DNA of 56,146 nucleotides from positions 1 through 56,146 of the forward strand of contig JASCIV010000061.1 of NCBI GenBank assembly GCA_030374735.1. The letters run 5' to 3'. The notes under the pieces are model-generated. The model worked only from the letters and a program-made list of their open reading frames with translations. It had not been told where the DNA came from and did no database searches. Each line of letters starts with the position of its first letter. Within the stretch, counting starts at the first letter, position 1. A program made the position numbers and the translations under genes. Shown piece after piece: positions 1 to 8,806 of this stretch. The DNA comes from Gracilaria caudata (Eukaryota > Rhodophyta > Florideophyceae > Gracilariales > Gracilariaceae).

Positions 1-1068
1 CGTTATAGGTTGATAGGGGTTCCTAATATACCCCTCGCGTTACGAGGAATTAGCGTGCGCGCTCATAATAAAGAAGAAGAAGAAGACTTTCTGGACAGGC
101 ACACTGTGAAAGACGCCTTACGTTTGGTAACAAGTGATAGAGTTGAACGTTGTTTGAGAGAAGAAAAGTATCAGCGAAGAGTGCAATACTCAATACGTAT
201 TGGGATTGCAATTTGAGCGTAGCAACAATATTGGACCGACTCCTGAACTCGCGCGTTTCGCGTTTCTCCACAAAAAAGAGTTCTAGTAGAACTGTTCTAC
301 AACCTCGATCATAGGGAGCATTAATTGACAATTGAGGGTGGAGTGAAGGGGGAGTGTGACAGAGTGGCACGCACGGAGCGATTGTCTGGCGAAAAGAGTT
401 TCTCTCGAGATTTCTGGCGCGATGCCCGAATAGCATTTCCCTGATGCGCGGGATCTGTGCAAGATCCCAATTTAGCATTGTGACCACAGTAACCTGCGTT
501 CATTCGGCTGCCTTTTTATGAGTAAGTTAAAACTATCATGTGCCGACATCAGCAACATGGAGAATTTTGCGTTCTCTCTGGAGTTGAAGGTCTAGCAAAT
601 GGAGGACATCAACCTTCATATCGATTATTTGTATTGAGAAACTTCGAACAATGCGAGCCAACAGGTAATTTTGGCAAGAGTGCAAAATTTGCTTGTGTGA
701 GGGCCGGTTGCTGATGTCATGCTGATGATGATCAATTATCCAATGGACAGTATGCTCGTTGTGCGCCCGTTGTACGCACGACACGTTGAAACGTTTTGAC
801 TGACACGGCGCTGAAAATCTCTGAACATGATTGACCGAGATAGCCGTTTGTCGCCGCAACAGCTGATGTCCTCATTGTGATTGGCTGTCACAGAGAGCAT
901 AAACACGGCGCCGCCCGTTGCCCGCACCAGACGCGTTGTCAATCAACTTGCGGCAGAACACGAATCATCTCACGATGCGTTTGCCCATCGTTCGGAACGA
1001 TTCGTTCGCGTGGATCAAGATCAACGAGCAACGCGTTTACGAGTTGGACGTGGCTTCTGTATTGCTAT
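1..1068. other. Upstream region without a recognisable gene
   Basis: Open frames here are short and mostly start on non-ATG codons, and none matches a family I know. One minus-strand frame (about 536-859) ends in a charged, leucine-rich stretch and could be a terminal exon, but it has no supported start. A 12-bp perfect palindrome (CAATACGTATTG) lies at 191-202, flanked by a 6-bp inverted pair TGCAAT/ATTGCA at 182-187 and 205-210. Its role is unknown. Confidence 0.4.
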
Positions 1069-1076
1069 TATATAAA
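1069..1076 (+). promoter_or_regulatory. TATA box of the protein disulfide isomerase gene
   Basis: TATATAAA lies 95 nt upstream of the ATG at 1171. This fits a transcription start near 1100 and a leader of about 70 nt. It argues against translation from in-frame ATGs further upstream (such as 877), which would lie before the transcript begins. Confidence 0.55.
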
Positions 1077-1170
1077 CAAACCCCTCCGCAAGCATCGATC
1101 TTCGTGCTTATCGCTTCTCCTTCACCGCTGGTCTGATCCCATCCCTCCTTTCTCTCCTGTATCCATCATT

Positions 1171-2640
1171 ATGGTTCGACCCCACTTCTTTGCGGTGCTC
1201 GCCGCGCTGGCCGTTTTCTTCGTCTCAGCGACGGCAGACGACGTGCTTGTTGGCAACAAGGACAACTTTGATTCAATCATCGCCGCGGAGGAACTTACCC
1301 TCGTCAAATTCTTTGCACCATGGTGCGGTCATTGCAAGAAGATGGCCGAAGACTTCAAGCAAGCCGCCACTGAGCTGAAGGGCAAGGCACAGCTTGTCGA
1401 TCTTGACAGCACCGAAGAGAAGGAGCTTTCCCAGAAGTATGGCATCCGAGGCTTCCCTACTCTCAAGCTCTTCTCGAAGGGTGAACTGATTTCGGACTAC
1501 AAGGGAGGTCGTACCAAGGACGATATTGTCAAGTACATAGAACGAGCCATGCTCCCTTCCATCATTGAGTGCGCCGATGCCGATGCGCTCTCCACTTTTG
1601 TCTCCGAAAATAAGAGCAAAGCTCGTGTTATTTCTGTCAAGCCGGCCAAGCTCGCGCTTGAATATAAGAAGGCCAGCTTGTCTCTTCGTGACGTCATGCC
1701 GGACTCCATTGCTTTTGCTTCCGTCGATGATCCTGCTCTTGTTAAGGAACTGGCTGGAGAAGATGTCGATGCTGACTCCGTGCTTATGCTGCGCGATGAC
1801 GACTCTACTGTTGTGTACTCTGGTGCCGCTGAAGAGTTAGAGAACTGGATCAAGACTGGCGCTATTCCGAAGTTTGCAGAACTCAGTCGTGATTCTGCCG
1901 CCGTGTACACCGAACTGAAGAAGCCCGTCTTTATCTTGTTCCAAGACCCGGATAAGAAGAACAAGGACCTGAACGATGCCATCGAAGAAATCGCCGGAAC
2001 TTACCGTGATGAAGGCTCGCTCGTCTTCACCTGGATCAACATCGTTGAGCTCAAGAGCTTTGCTGAGCACATCGGCGTCGCGGAGAAGGATCCTGCCATT
2101 GCCGCGTACGAATTTGAGAGCGACATGAAGTACATTTTCGAGGAAGAGTACTCCAAGGAGGCACTCACAGCATGGGTCAGCAAATTTGTTAAGGGCGAAA
2201 TCACTCCCTCCCGAAAATCTGAGGCTATCCCCGAGACCAACGAAGAACCTGTCAAGGTGGTCGTCGGTGACTCATGGGCTGAAATCGTTGAGGATGAAGA
2301 AAAGGATGTTCTCATTGAACAGTACGCCCCGTGGTGTGGCCATTGCAAGAAGCTCGCTCCTGTGCTCGACGAGCTAGCTGCAGATCTTAAAGACGTCGCG
2401 ACTTTGGTCATCGCCAAGATGGATGCAACTCTGAATGATGCGCCCAAGGAATATAAGGCGCAAGGATTCCCCACTCTTCACTTCTTCAAGGCAGGATCCA
2501 AGGAAGGGATCCCGTATGATGGTGGCCGTGCCAAGGAAGACTTCATCAAGTTCTTCAAGGAGAATGCCACTCATAAGGAGGGCATTGAGTTGAAGTCAGA
2601 AGGCGGGGAGGACGGTGATGAAGAAAAGGAAGAGTTGTAA
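1171..2640 (+). CDS. PDI: Protein disulfide isomerase (ER)
   Basis: A 489-residue ER-lumen thiol-disulfide oxidoreductase that forms and rearranges disulfides in secretory proteins. Residues 1-22 are a signal peptide with a strongly hydrophobic core. Two catalytic thioredoxin domains carry WCGHC (cysteines at 52 and 55, and at 389 and 392). They flank two non-catalytic thioredoxin-fold domains, the classical a-b-b'-a' order, followed by an acidic tail. The protein ends in KEEL, a KDEL-type retention signal. The open frame continues upstream to 877, but the ATG at 1171 begins the signal peptide and lies just after a TATA box, so it is chosen. An AATAAA at 2657-2662 follows the stop. No intron is seen. 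It is tail-to-tail with TSR2. Confidence 0.97.
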   Translation: MVRPHFFAVLAALAVFFVSATADDVLVGNKDNFDSIIAAEELTLVKFFAPWCGHCKKMAEDFKQAATELKGKAQLVDLDSTEEKELSQKYGIRGFPTLKLFSKGELISDYKGGRTKDDIVKYIERAMLPSIIECADADALSTFVSENKSKARVISVKPAKLALEYKKASLSLRDVMPDSIAFASVDDPALVKELAGEDVDADSVLMLRDDDSTVVYSGAAEELENWIKTGAIPKFAELSRDSAAVYTELKKPVFILFQDPDKKNKDLNDAIEEIAGTYRDEGSLVFTWINIVELKSFAEHIGVAEKDPAIAAYEFESDMKYIFEEEYSKEALTAWVSKFVKGEITPSRKSEAIPETNEEPVKVVVGDSWAEIVEDEEKDVLIEQYAPWCGHCKKLAPVLDELAADLKDVATLVIAKMDATLNDAPKEYKAQGFPTLHFFKAGSKEGIPYDGGRAKEDFIKFFKENATHKEGIELKSEGGEDGDEEKEEL

Positions 2641-2858
2641 ATCTTTGTGTAGCAGAAATAAATACGCCATTCGTAAGATACGTAACAAACTGTGAACAAT
2701 GCTCGTTTACTTCTGTTTGCAATCTCAAGATACCAACGTATCTGTCCATGAACGCTCCAAATGACGAGTTTGTCGAAGGCTTCAGCTCTACGCGCCGTTT
2801 TGAAAGCACTTGCTAATGTTACAAAGTCTGCAACGACTTGTACTTCCCGATCATTATC

Positions 2859-3356
2859 TTATCCATGCTTTCCGCTTTGCCTCACTTCCGTGAATCCATC
2901 CTCATCGACCACTGCTTCTTGCCTACTTGGTTGGACTCGTTTTGGCTCGTGCTTATGTGGATCGCAAACCCATGCTTCGCCGCCATCCACCGATTGAAGT
3001 TGACTGCCGTTGTTCCTTGTGTTCGCCTTCGAAACAAGCTGCATGGCTGGCCTGAAATCACCTTTCGCTGCAGCATCTCGCACATGCACGATCTGTGACG
3101 CTATCTGTTCAGGACTGCCGTCCTGAACGTCAGACTTCATTCGATCGAAAGCATCATAGAACAAATTGATGAAATCATCTTCGTCATGATGCTTTGAAGG
3201 GCTTGTTGCCATGGAGATGGTAATATCCAGTAAATTGTCTGCTTTCTCAGTAATTCCCCCCATGTGATACTCTACGACGAGTTTCAGGGCCGTCCACCTT
3301 TGAAAGATGGAGCGAATAGCTGCCGATACAGCTTGCGTCGCGTTTTCGAACTGCAT
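2859..3356 (-). CDS. TSR2: Pre-rRNA-processing protein TSR2
   Basis: A 165-residue protein of the TSR2 family. TSR2 acts in 20S pre-rRNA processing and escorts ribosomal protein eS26 to pre-40S particles in the nucleus. Visible family features are an N-terminal helical segment with W21 followed by a leucine/valine-rich stretch and a Gly-Gly (33-34), a central region with the DGSPEQIA helix, and the conserved C-terminal DEDGF motif (151-155). The frame opens further upstream only with a TTG, so the first ATG (3356) is taken as the start. Length is typical of the family. It is convergent with PDI, with 218 nt between the stops. Confidence 0.85.
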   Translation of the reverse strand: MQFENATQAVSAAIRSIFQRWTALKLVVEYHMGGITEKADNLLDITISMATSPSKHHDEDDFINLFYDAFDRMKSDVQDGSPEQIASQIVHVRDAAAKGDFRPAMQLVSKANTRNNGSQLQSVDGGEAWVCDPHKHEPKRVQPSRQEAVVDEDGFTEVRQSGKHG

Positions 3357-4855
3357 GTTGTTACGGAGGTCGATAGGAGTCGTGGCCAACAGTCGCGAGC
3401 TCCTTCGGTTCGAGCTAGAGCGAAGTGGTTCTCACGCTTGGGGTGTGTTGGGAAACCAGCCGTCGTCGTGGTCAGAGCGCGTGTTAAAGACCTTCAACAG
3501 CGAACGAAAGTTACGCCGTATGCTCATGGATACGACTCATAGATACAGTACGTGCGCTTTTCTACAGCTTCTGAGGATTGGGAAGGTGCATGTGGGCTGC
3601 AGCCAAATTGCTCGGCATTTCTACTGAATGCAGTTGATTCGCTTCGTGCTGCCAATGGTAGCGTTCGTTTTTAAAACGATTGCTTTTTTTAAATTAAAAT
3701 TTCAACTTAGCCAACGTTTGAGATTTGCCCACCTGATACACATGAGTCATGTGACATGACATGACATTTGCCACTGAATCTGAAACAGATCATGTGAAAA
3801 CTTCTAGGCTTGGCGTACCCTTGTACACGTACTGCCTATCTAGATAGTACCCCCACGCCCACGCCACCCGGAAGGTCAGTGCGCGAGAGTTTTCCGCGCA
3901 TGACGCTCGCGCACAGGTTCGGTTCGCAATGCGCATTGCGCGCAGGCTTTGCGTGCTAACAGCTGGAGCGCGAGTTCTCCGCGCTAAATGCTTGGAGAGT
4001 GAGTTCCTTGTCCGTTGCGCGTTTTTGAGCGCTTAGAATGAAACGTAGTATGAAACGTATTTTGAACAAAGAGACGTTTCAAACGTTTGAAAATGTTTTT
4101 TACGTTTCAAGGGGTAGTCCTTGCGTGTTCGTTCTCCGGGAATTTAACAACGGCGAGTGACGGAGAACTCTGCAATTTGAGTTGACCGTTAGAACGCTAA
4201 CCCTCCATCCTTTCGTATCTTCAACTCCACTCCAGCGGGCCATGAGGTTAAACACCGCCTTATGAACTCCGTCTACACCTGATAAGATATGCCCACGGGA
4301 CCGGATCATTTGAACCGTTTCCTAACATTCAAAGGTCTCGCCCCTTCGCCTCTATAGACCAAATTTTGGTGTCTTGTACAGTACGACGGTACAAATCGTT
4401 ATATGATATAACTTATATCCTAGCTGCACTCGTTTTTTGATGCACGAAGCGAAAGTCAATTCTCATTGTAGCCTACACTATCCCACAGTGATCATGTTTG
4501 ACGCAAAACCCCGTCCAGTTTTACGGAATAACCATCCATCTTGTGTCCAATAGTGTTTTGGGTTAAAATTCGAATATCCAACCAAAAGAGTACCCGTGTC
4601 CACTGATGTAGAGCCGATCTCGTTTAGCTGCGTTACGCGCTTCGCCCAGGTCCGGAGGTGGGCCATGATCGCCGAACAACCCATTCGCATTTGTGAGACT
4701 TGTCTATCGAGCTCGGGCAAGACGAAGCGTGGAACACTACGGCGGAGATCATCACTTTTCATTCTCTAGTGTTCCATTAATCGCACTGTTCTTTTTCGTT
4801 CAGAAGCTCGATTCTTTGGTTTCGTCTTTGTGTTGCTGCTCGGCTTCGTCTATTC
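3357..4855. other. Divergent intergenic region between TSR2 and carB
   Basis: No supported gene. It holds a short ATGAC microsatellite near 3748-3768; a GC-rich patch (about 3880-3985) with two related imperfect units, GCGCGAG...TTCTCCGCGC-like, at 3881-3899 and 3968-3984; an AAACGT cluster at 4039-4109; and an 8-bp inverted repeat GTTCTCCG/CGGAGAAC at 4131-4138 and 4161-4168. A minus-strand 94-codon frame at 4478-4762 starts with ATG but matches nothing I recognise. Confidence 0.5.
4039..4109. repeat. Cluster of AAACGT/ACGTTT elements
   Basis: TGAAACGTA occurs at 4039-4047 and again at 4051-4059, and its reverse complement TACGTTTCA at 4101-4109. Two more ACGTTT cores lie between, near 4074-4088. 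Five copies in about 70 bp, in both orientations, resembles a multi-site binding region. It is about 750 bp upstream of carB and about 690 bp upstream of the TSR2 start. Confidence 0.5.
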
Positions 4856-7800
4856 ATGGACAACATCCATACCCCCGCGTTCACAACGGTTCAGCCGCTG
4901 GTGAGGCGTCGTGTTCCAGTGTTCACCACCAAGTTTCTCATCACAGCTCGCAATGTTCCCCGAACAGCTCTCAAAGCCCGTTATGCAGTTCCGCGCATGG
5001 TGGCTGATGCCACCGACAAATTTGAGCTACAACCTGCCCCGGAAATAGATATGGGTCCTATATGGGTGGATATCTTCGGAGAAGCTACCAAGCCTCTAGA
5101 GAAACGTACTGATATCAAGAAGATTTTACTTATTGGAGCCGGTGCAATCGTCATCGGCCAGGGCGCCGAGTTTGACTACAGTGGAACCCAAGCTTGTAAG
5201 GCTCTCAAAGCAGAGGGTTACAATGTCGTACTCGTCAACTCAAACCCCGCAACGATAATGACAGATCCGGAGACTGCCGACAGGGTTTACATAGAACCGC
5301 TGACCCCGGAAATCTTGGAGAGAGTTATTGATGTTGAGCGTCCAGATGCGCTGTTGCCAACCATGGGAGGCCAGACTGGATTAAATCTTGCGACCACTCT
5401 CGCTACTACCGGTGTTCTTGATCGCTTTGGTGTCGAGCTTATCGGAGCCAAGTTAGACGCCATCGAGAAGGGTGAGGACAGACTGCTATTCAGAAAGGCT
5501 ATGGAAAAGATTGGTGTTCAATGCTGTCGCTCTGGAATTGTTGAGAACATGGAAATGGCCGAAAACGTAGCCGAAGAGATTGGTTCCTTTCCTTTAATCA
5601 TTCGTCCGGCCTTTACGCTGGGTGGAACAGGAGGGGGAATTGCATACAACAAACCAGATTACCTTAAAATGGCAGAGGTTGGTATGGAAGCCTCTCCTGT
5701 TAATCAAATTTTGGTGGAACAATCTTTGCTGGGCTGGAAAGAATACGAGCTTGAAGTAATGCGGGATGGAAAGGACAATGTGGTTATCGTATGCAGCATT
5801 GAAAATGTTGATCCCATGGGTGTTCACACTGGGGATAGCATAACCGTCGCCCCTACGCAGACTCTAACAGATAAAGAGTATCAGAACCTTCGCGATATGG
5901 CTATTGATATTATTCGCGAGATCGGAGTGGATACTGGGGGAGCGAACATACAGTTTTCAGTCAACCCTGCGAATGGAGATATCATAGTCATTGAAATGAA
6001 CCCACGCGTGTCTCGTTCATCCGCATTAGCTTCAAAAGCCACTGGATTTCCAATCGCAAAACTCGCTGCGAAGCTTTCGATCGGACAGACGCTGCCTGAA
6101 GTGGCAAACGATATTACTAGAGAAACACCTGCTGCCTTCGAACCTTCTCTTGACTATGTCGTCACAAAAGTTCCTCGGTTCGCATTTGAGAAGTTTACTG
6201 GCGCCAATAACACACTCTCTACTCAGATGAGAGCTGTTGGAGAGGCGATGTCTATTGGTCGCACGTTCATTGAATCCTTTCAGAAAGCACTCCGAAGTTT
6301 GGAAACTGGACGCTCAGGCTGGGGGCTAGATGGAAAGGATAAGGCTGTTGAAAACGAAATGAAGTTAGAAGCTATTCTAAGGCAACCCTCTCCGGAAAGG
6401 ATCTTTTTCGTTAGAAATGCGTACGACTCGGGGATGTCCGTTGACAAAGTGTTTGAGCTTTCAAAATATGATCAATGGTTCTTGTGGAAGTTAAAAGAAT
6501 TATATGATATTGGCCAGGAGATGCGAAAACATGAGTCAGTGAACGACATTGATGTTTCTGCAATGTACCGATACAAATCTGCGGGCTACAGCGATAGGCA
6601 GATAGCGTACAGCCTGAACACCGACGAAAAAGCAGTTCGTATGAGGAGGAAGGCTTTGGGCACATTGCCTGTGTTTAAGACTGTGGATACATGCTCTGCA
6701 GAATTTGAGGCATATACGCCGTACCTGTACAGCTCATACGATTCGCTTATGGCTTGGGGAGATGACTTTGAGACCGAGTCGGAGACGCCGCCACCCACAG
6801 GAAAGGAGAAAATTGTTATCCTCGGCCAGGGTCCGAATCGAATTGGGCAAGGAATTGAATTTGACTATTGTTGCGTACATGCTTGCTTTGCACTTCGGGA
6901 TGCAGGATATGAAACTGTTATGATCAATTCAAATCCGGAAACCGTCTCGACAGATTATGATACAGCTGATCGACTATACTTTGAGCCATTGACCCTTGAG
7001 GACGTGATTTCAATAATTGAAGCGGAGAAGCCCGATGGCATTCTTGTTCAATTTGGAGGTCAAACGCCACTGAAACTGGCTGTGCCATTGGAGAAGTATC
7101 TGGGGTCTGACGAGGCAAAAGAAGCAGGGGTCAACTGCCGCATTCTGGGTACTCCTCCAGATTCTATAGATGCAGCGGAGGATCGCGATCGGTTTATGGC
7201 CATTCTTCAGGAGTTGGGGATACGGCAGCCAGCTAACGGCATTGCAAAGTCATACGACGAAGCAGCTGATATTGCTTCTCGAGTTGCATATCCGGTTGTC
7301 GTCCGGCCTAGTTACGTACTCGGAGGGCGTGGTATGGAGATTGTGTATGATAAGAAAGAACTTGAGAAATACATGTCTGCGGACGTTGTTGTAGAATCGG
7401 AACATCCGGTTCTGATTGATCACTTCCTGGATAATGCAATTGAAGTCGACGTCGATGCCATCGCGGACATGCATGGAAATGTAGTTATCGGAGGTATCAT
7501 GGAACACATTGAAGCTGCTGGTATACATTCCGGAGATTCAGCTTGCTCGATTCCAACTCTGTCCATTCCGTACAACGCTATGGTGAGGATACGATCCTGG
7601 ACAATTGCTCTTGCGAAGCGCCTTGGTGTGATTGGCTTAATGAACATTCAATGGGCGGTTCAGGGAGAAACGGTATATATTTTGGAAGCGAATCCAAGAG
7701 CGTCACGGACAGTTCCGTTTGTTTCAAAAGCTATTGGTCAACCCCTAGCAAAGCTGGCCTCGCTGGCCATGATGGGAGTGAGTTTACCAGATCTTGGTCT

Positions 7801-8452
7801 GGATAAGGAAATCATACCAAGGTACACTTGTGTGAAGGAAGCAGTTTTGCCGTTCAAGAAGTTCCCAGGAGCAGATATTTTGCTGTCTCCGGAAATGAGA
7901 TCAACTGGGGAAGTCATGGGTATTGATGACTCTTTCGCCATGGCGTATGCAAAAGCGGAATTGGCTTCAGGTCTAGTTATTCCTACGTCGGGTCGAGTGT
8001 TCATGAGTCTGGGGGATCAGGACAAGGAGTCGGCTGTTCCTATCGCGTTTGATCTCGTAGCGTTGGGCTTCAAGATCTACGCCACACGCGGAACATATGT
8101 CACTTTGATTGCCGGTGGTTTGAATCCAGCAGACGTGGAAATGGTTCTTAAGGTGAATGAAGGCAGACCCCATGTGCTCGACAAGATCAAGAACAAAGAA
8201 GTTGACCTGTTTATATGCTCTCCAAGTCGTAAGGCAGAAGATGCAGAGAGCACTCGTGCCGTGCGCATTGCAGCTCTTTCGTCCAATGTTCCTTACGTAA
8301 CAACCGTCGCAGCTGCTAGAGCCTTGGCGCAGGCAATACGAGTGCTACAGACTCAAAAGATCACTGTTAAGGCAATGCAGGATTATCACAAAACCGCTCC
8401 CCCTGTGTACCTTCCTGGACTGACGCCAGAGCAGGTGGCAGTACCGAACTAG
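4856..8452 (+). CDS. carB: Carbamoyl-phosphate synthase large chain, plastid-targeted
   Basis: A 1198-residue synthetase subunit that makes carbamoyl phosphate from bicarbonate, ammonia delivered by the small subunit and two ATP, for arginine and pyrimidine synthesis. The first 85 or so residues are basic, rich in Val/Thr/Arg and absent from bacterial CarB (about 1070 residues), consistent with a plastid transit peptide. Two homologous ATP-grasp halves are visible. The first has GQGAEFDYSGTQA (101-113) and SNPATIMTDPE; the second has GQGPNRIGQGIEFDY and SNPETVSTDYD. A C-terminal MGS-like allosteric domain (about residue 1045 onward) begins near SGRVFMSLGDQDKE. No glutaminase domain is fused, so a separate CarA is required; in red algae carA is plastid-encoded. 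There is no intron. It is convergent with the cryptochrome gene. Confidence 0.95.
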   Translation: MDNIHTPAFTTVQPLVRRRVPVFTTKFLITARNVPRTALKARYAVPRMVADATDKFELQPAPEIDMGPIWVDIFGEATKPLEKRTDIKKILLIGAGAIVIGQGAEFDYSGTQACKALKAEGYNVVLVNSNPATIMTDPETADRVYIEPLTPEILERVIDVERPDALLPTMGGQTGLNLATTLATTGVLDRFGVELIGAKLDAIEKGEDRLLFRKAMEKIGVQCCRSGIVENMEMAENVAEEIGSFPLIIRPAFTLGGTGGGIAYNKPDYLKMAEVGMEASPVNQILVEQSLLGWKEYELEVMRDGKDNVVIVCSIENVDPMGVHTGDSITVAPTQTLTDKEYQNLRDMAIDIIREIGVDTGGANIQFSVNPANGDIIVIEMNPRVSRSSALASKATGFPIAKLAAKLSIGQTLPEVANDITRETPAAFEPSLDYVVTKVPRFAFEKFTGANNTLSTQMRAVGEAMSIGRTFIESFQKALRSLETGRSGWGLDGKDKAVENEMKLEAILRQPSPERIFFVRNAYDSGMSVDKVFELSKYDQWFLWKLKELYDIGQEMRKHESVNDIDVSAMYRYKSAGYSDRQIAYSLNTDEKAVRMRRKALGTLPVFKTVDTCSAEFEAYTPYLYSSYDSLMAWGDDFETESETPPPTGKEKIVILGQGPNRIGQGIEFDYCCVHACFALRDAGYETVMINSNPETVSTDYDTADRLYFEPLTLEDVISIIEAEKPDGILVQFGGQTPLKLAVPLEKYLGSDEAKEAGVNCRILGTPPDSIDAAEDRDRFMAILQELGIRQPANGIAKSYDEAADIASRVAYPVVVRPSYVLGGRGMEIVYDKKELEKYMSADVVVESEHPVLIDHFLDNAIEVDVDAIADMHGNVVIGGIMEHIEAAGIHSGDSACSIPTLSIPYNAMVRIRSWTIALAKRLGVIGLMNIQWAVQGETVYILEANPRASRTVPFVSKAIGQPLAKLASLAMMGVSLPDLGLDKEIIPRYTCVKEAVLPFKKFPGADILLSPEMRSTGEVMGIDDSFAMAYAKAELASGLVIPTSGRVFMSLGDQDKESAVPIAFDLVALGFKIYATRGTYVTLIAGGLNPADVEMVLKVNEGRPHVLDKIKNKEVDLFICSPSRKAEDAESTRAVRIAALSSNVPYVTTVAAARALAQAIRVLQTQKITVKAMQDYHKTAPPVYLPGLTPEQVAVPN

Positions 8453-8806
8453 CATTCCGCCTATGGATTGTGTACTAGGCGGCATACACTTACCTGGTTT
8501 TTTCAGCAACAGTGGGGAACATGAGCATTACTCAAAGTTGATAAATCTGAAGCTAAACGTGAGCAACCCCGAAGTTTACACGTCTTAACATCGTGATGAT
8601 CACGGTCACTATGAAAATATGTACACAAGAGAGCGCAGTCGAGGCTATATCTGCCCTATAAAATAAGGCAGATGTAGCCTCGATGCAACAAAACAAAATT
8701 GTTTGCCTTATGTCCTGCAGACATCACGACTTGGACAATGGTTAGCAATCTGCCGGTACGCATAGTTTGCATGTGCGAGAATTACATTTATATACACTGC
8801 AAACCT
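8453..8806. other. Convergent 3' intergenic region, carB / cryptochrome
   Basis: A 354-bp tail-to-tail spacer. Its main feature is the hairpin at 8640-8682, listed separately. No open frame of interest. Confidence 0.6.
8640..8682. repeat. 16-bp stem hairpin between convergent genes
   Basis: The arms CGAGGCTATATCTGCC (8640-8655) and GGCAGATGTAGCCTCG (8667-8682) are reverse complements except for one position, which forms a G-U pair in RNA read from the plus strand. The loop is 11 nt and AT-rich (CTATAAAATAA). It could be a 3'-end structure or a small mobile-element relic. Confidence 0.75.

Noticed and set aside
877..1170. N-terminal extension of the PDI frame
   Set aside because: It would place the signal peptide about 98 residues inside the protein and lies mostly upstream of the TATA box.
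4478..4762. Minus-strand 94-codon ATG frame upstream of carB
   Set aside because: No family similarity, no promoter signal, and composition like the surrounding non-coding DNA.
8482..8497. Sequence CATACACTTACCTGG resembling the 5' end of U1 snRNA
   Set aside because: One mismatch within the short recognition element, and the following sequence does not form the U1 stem-loops; it lies just after the carB stop and is most likely chance.
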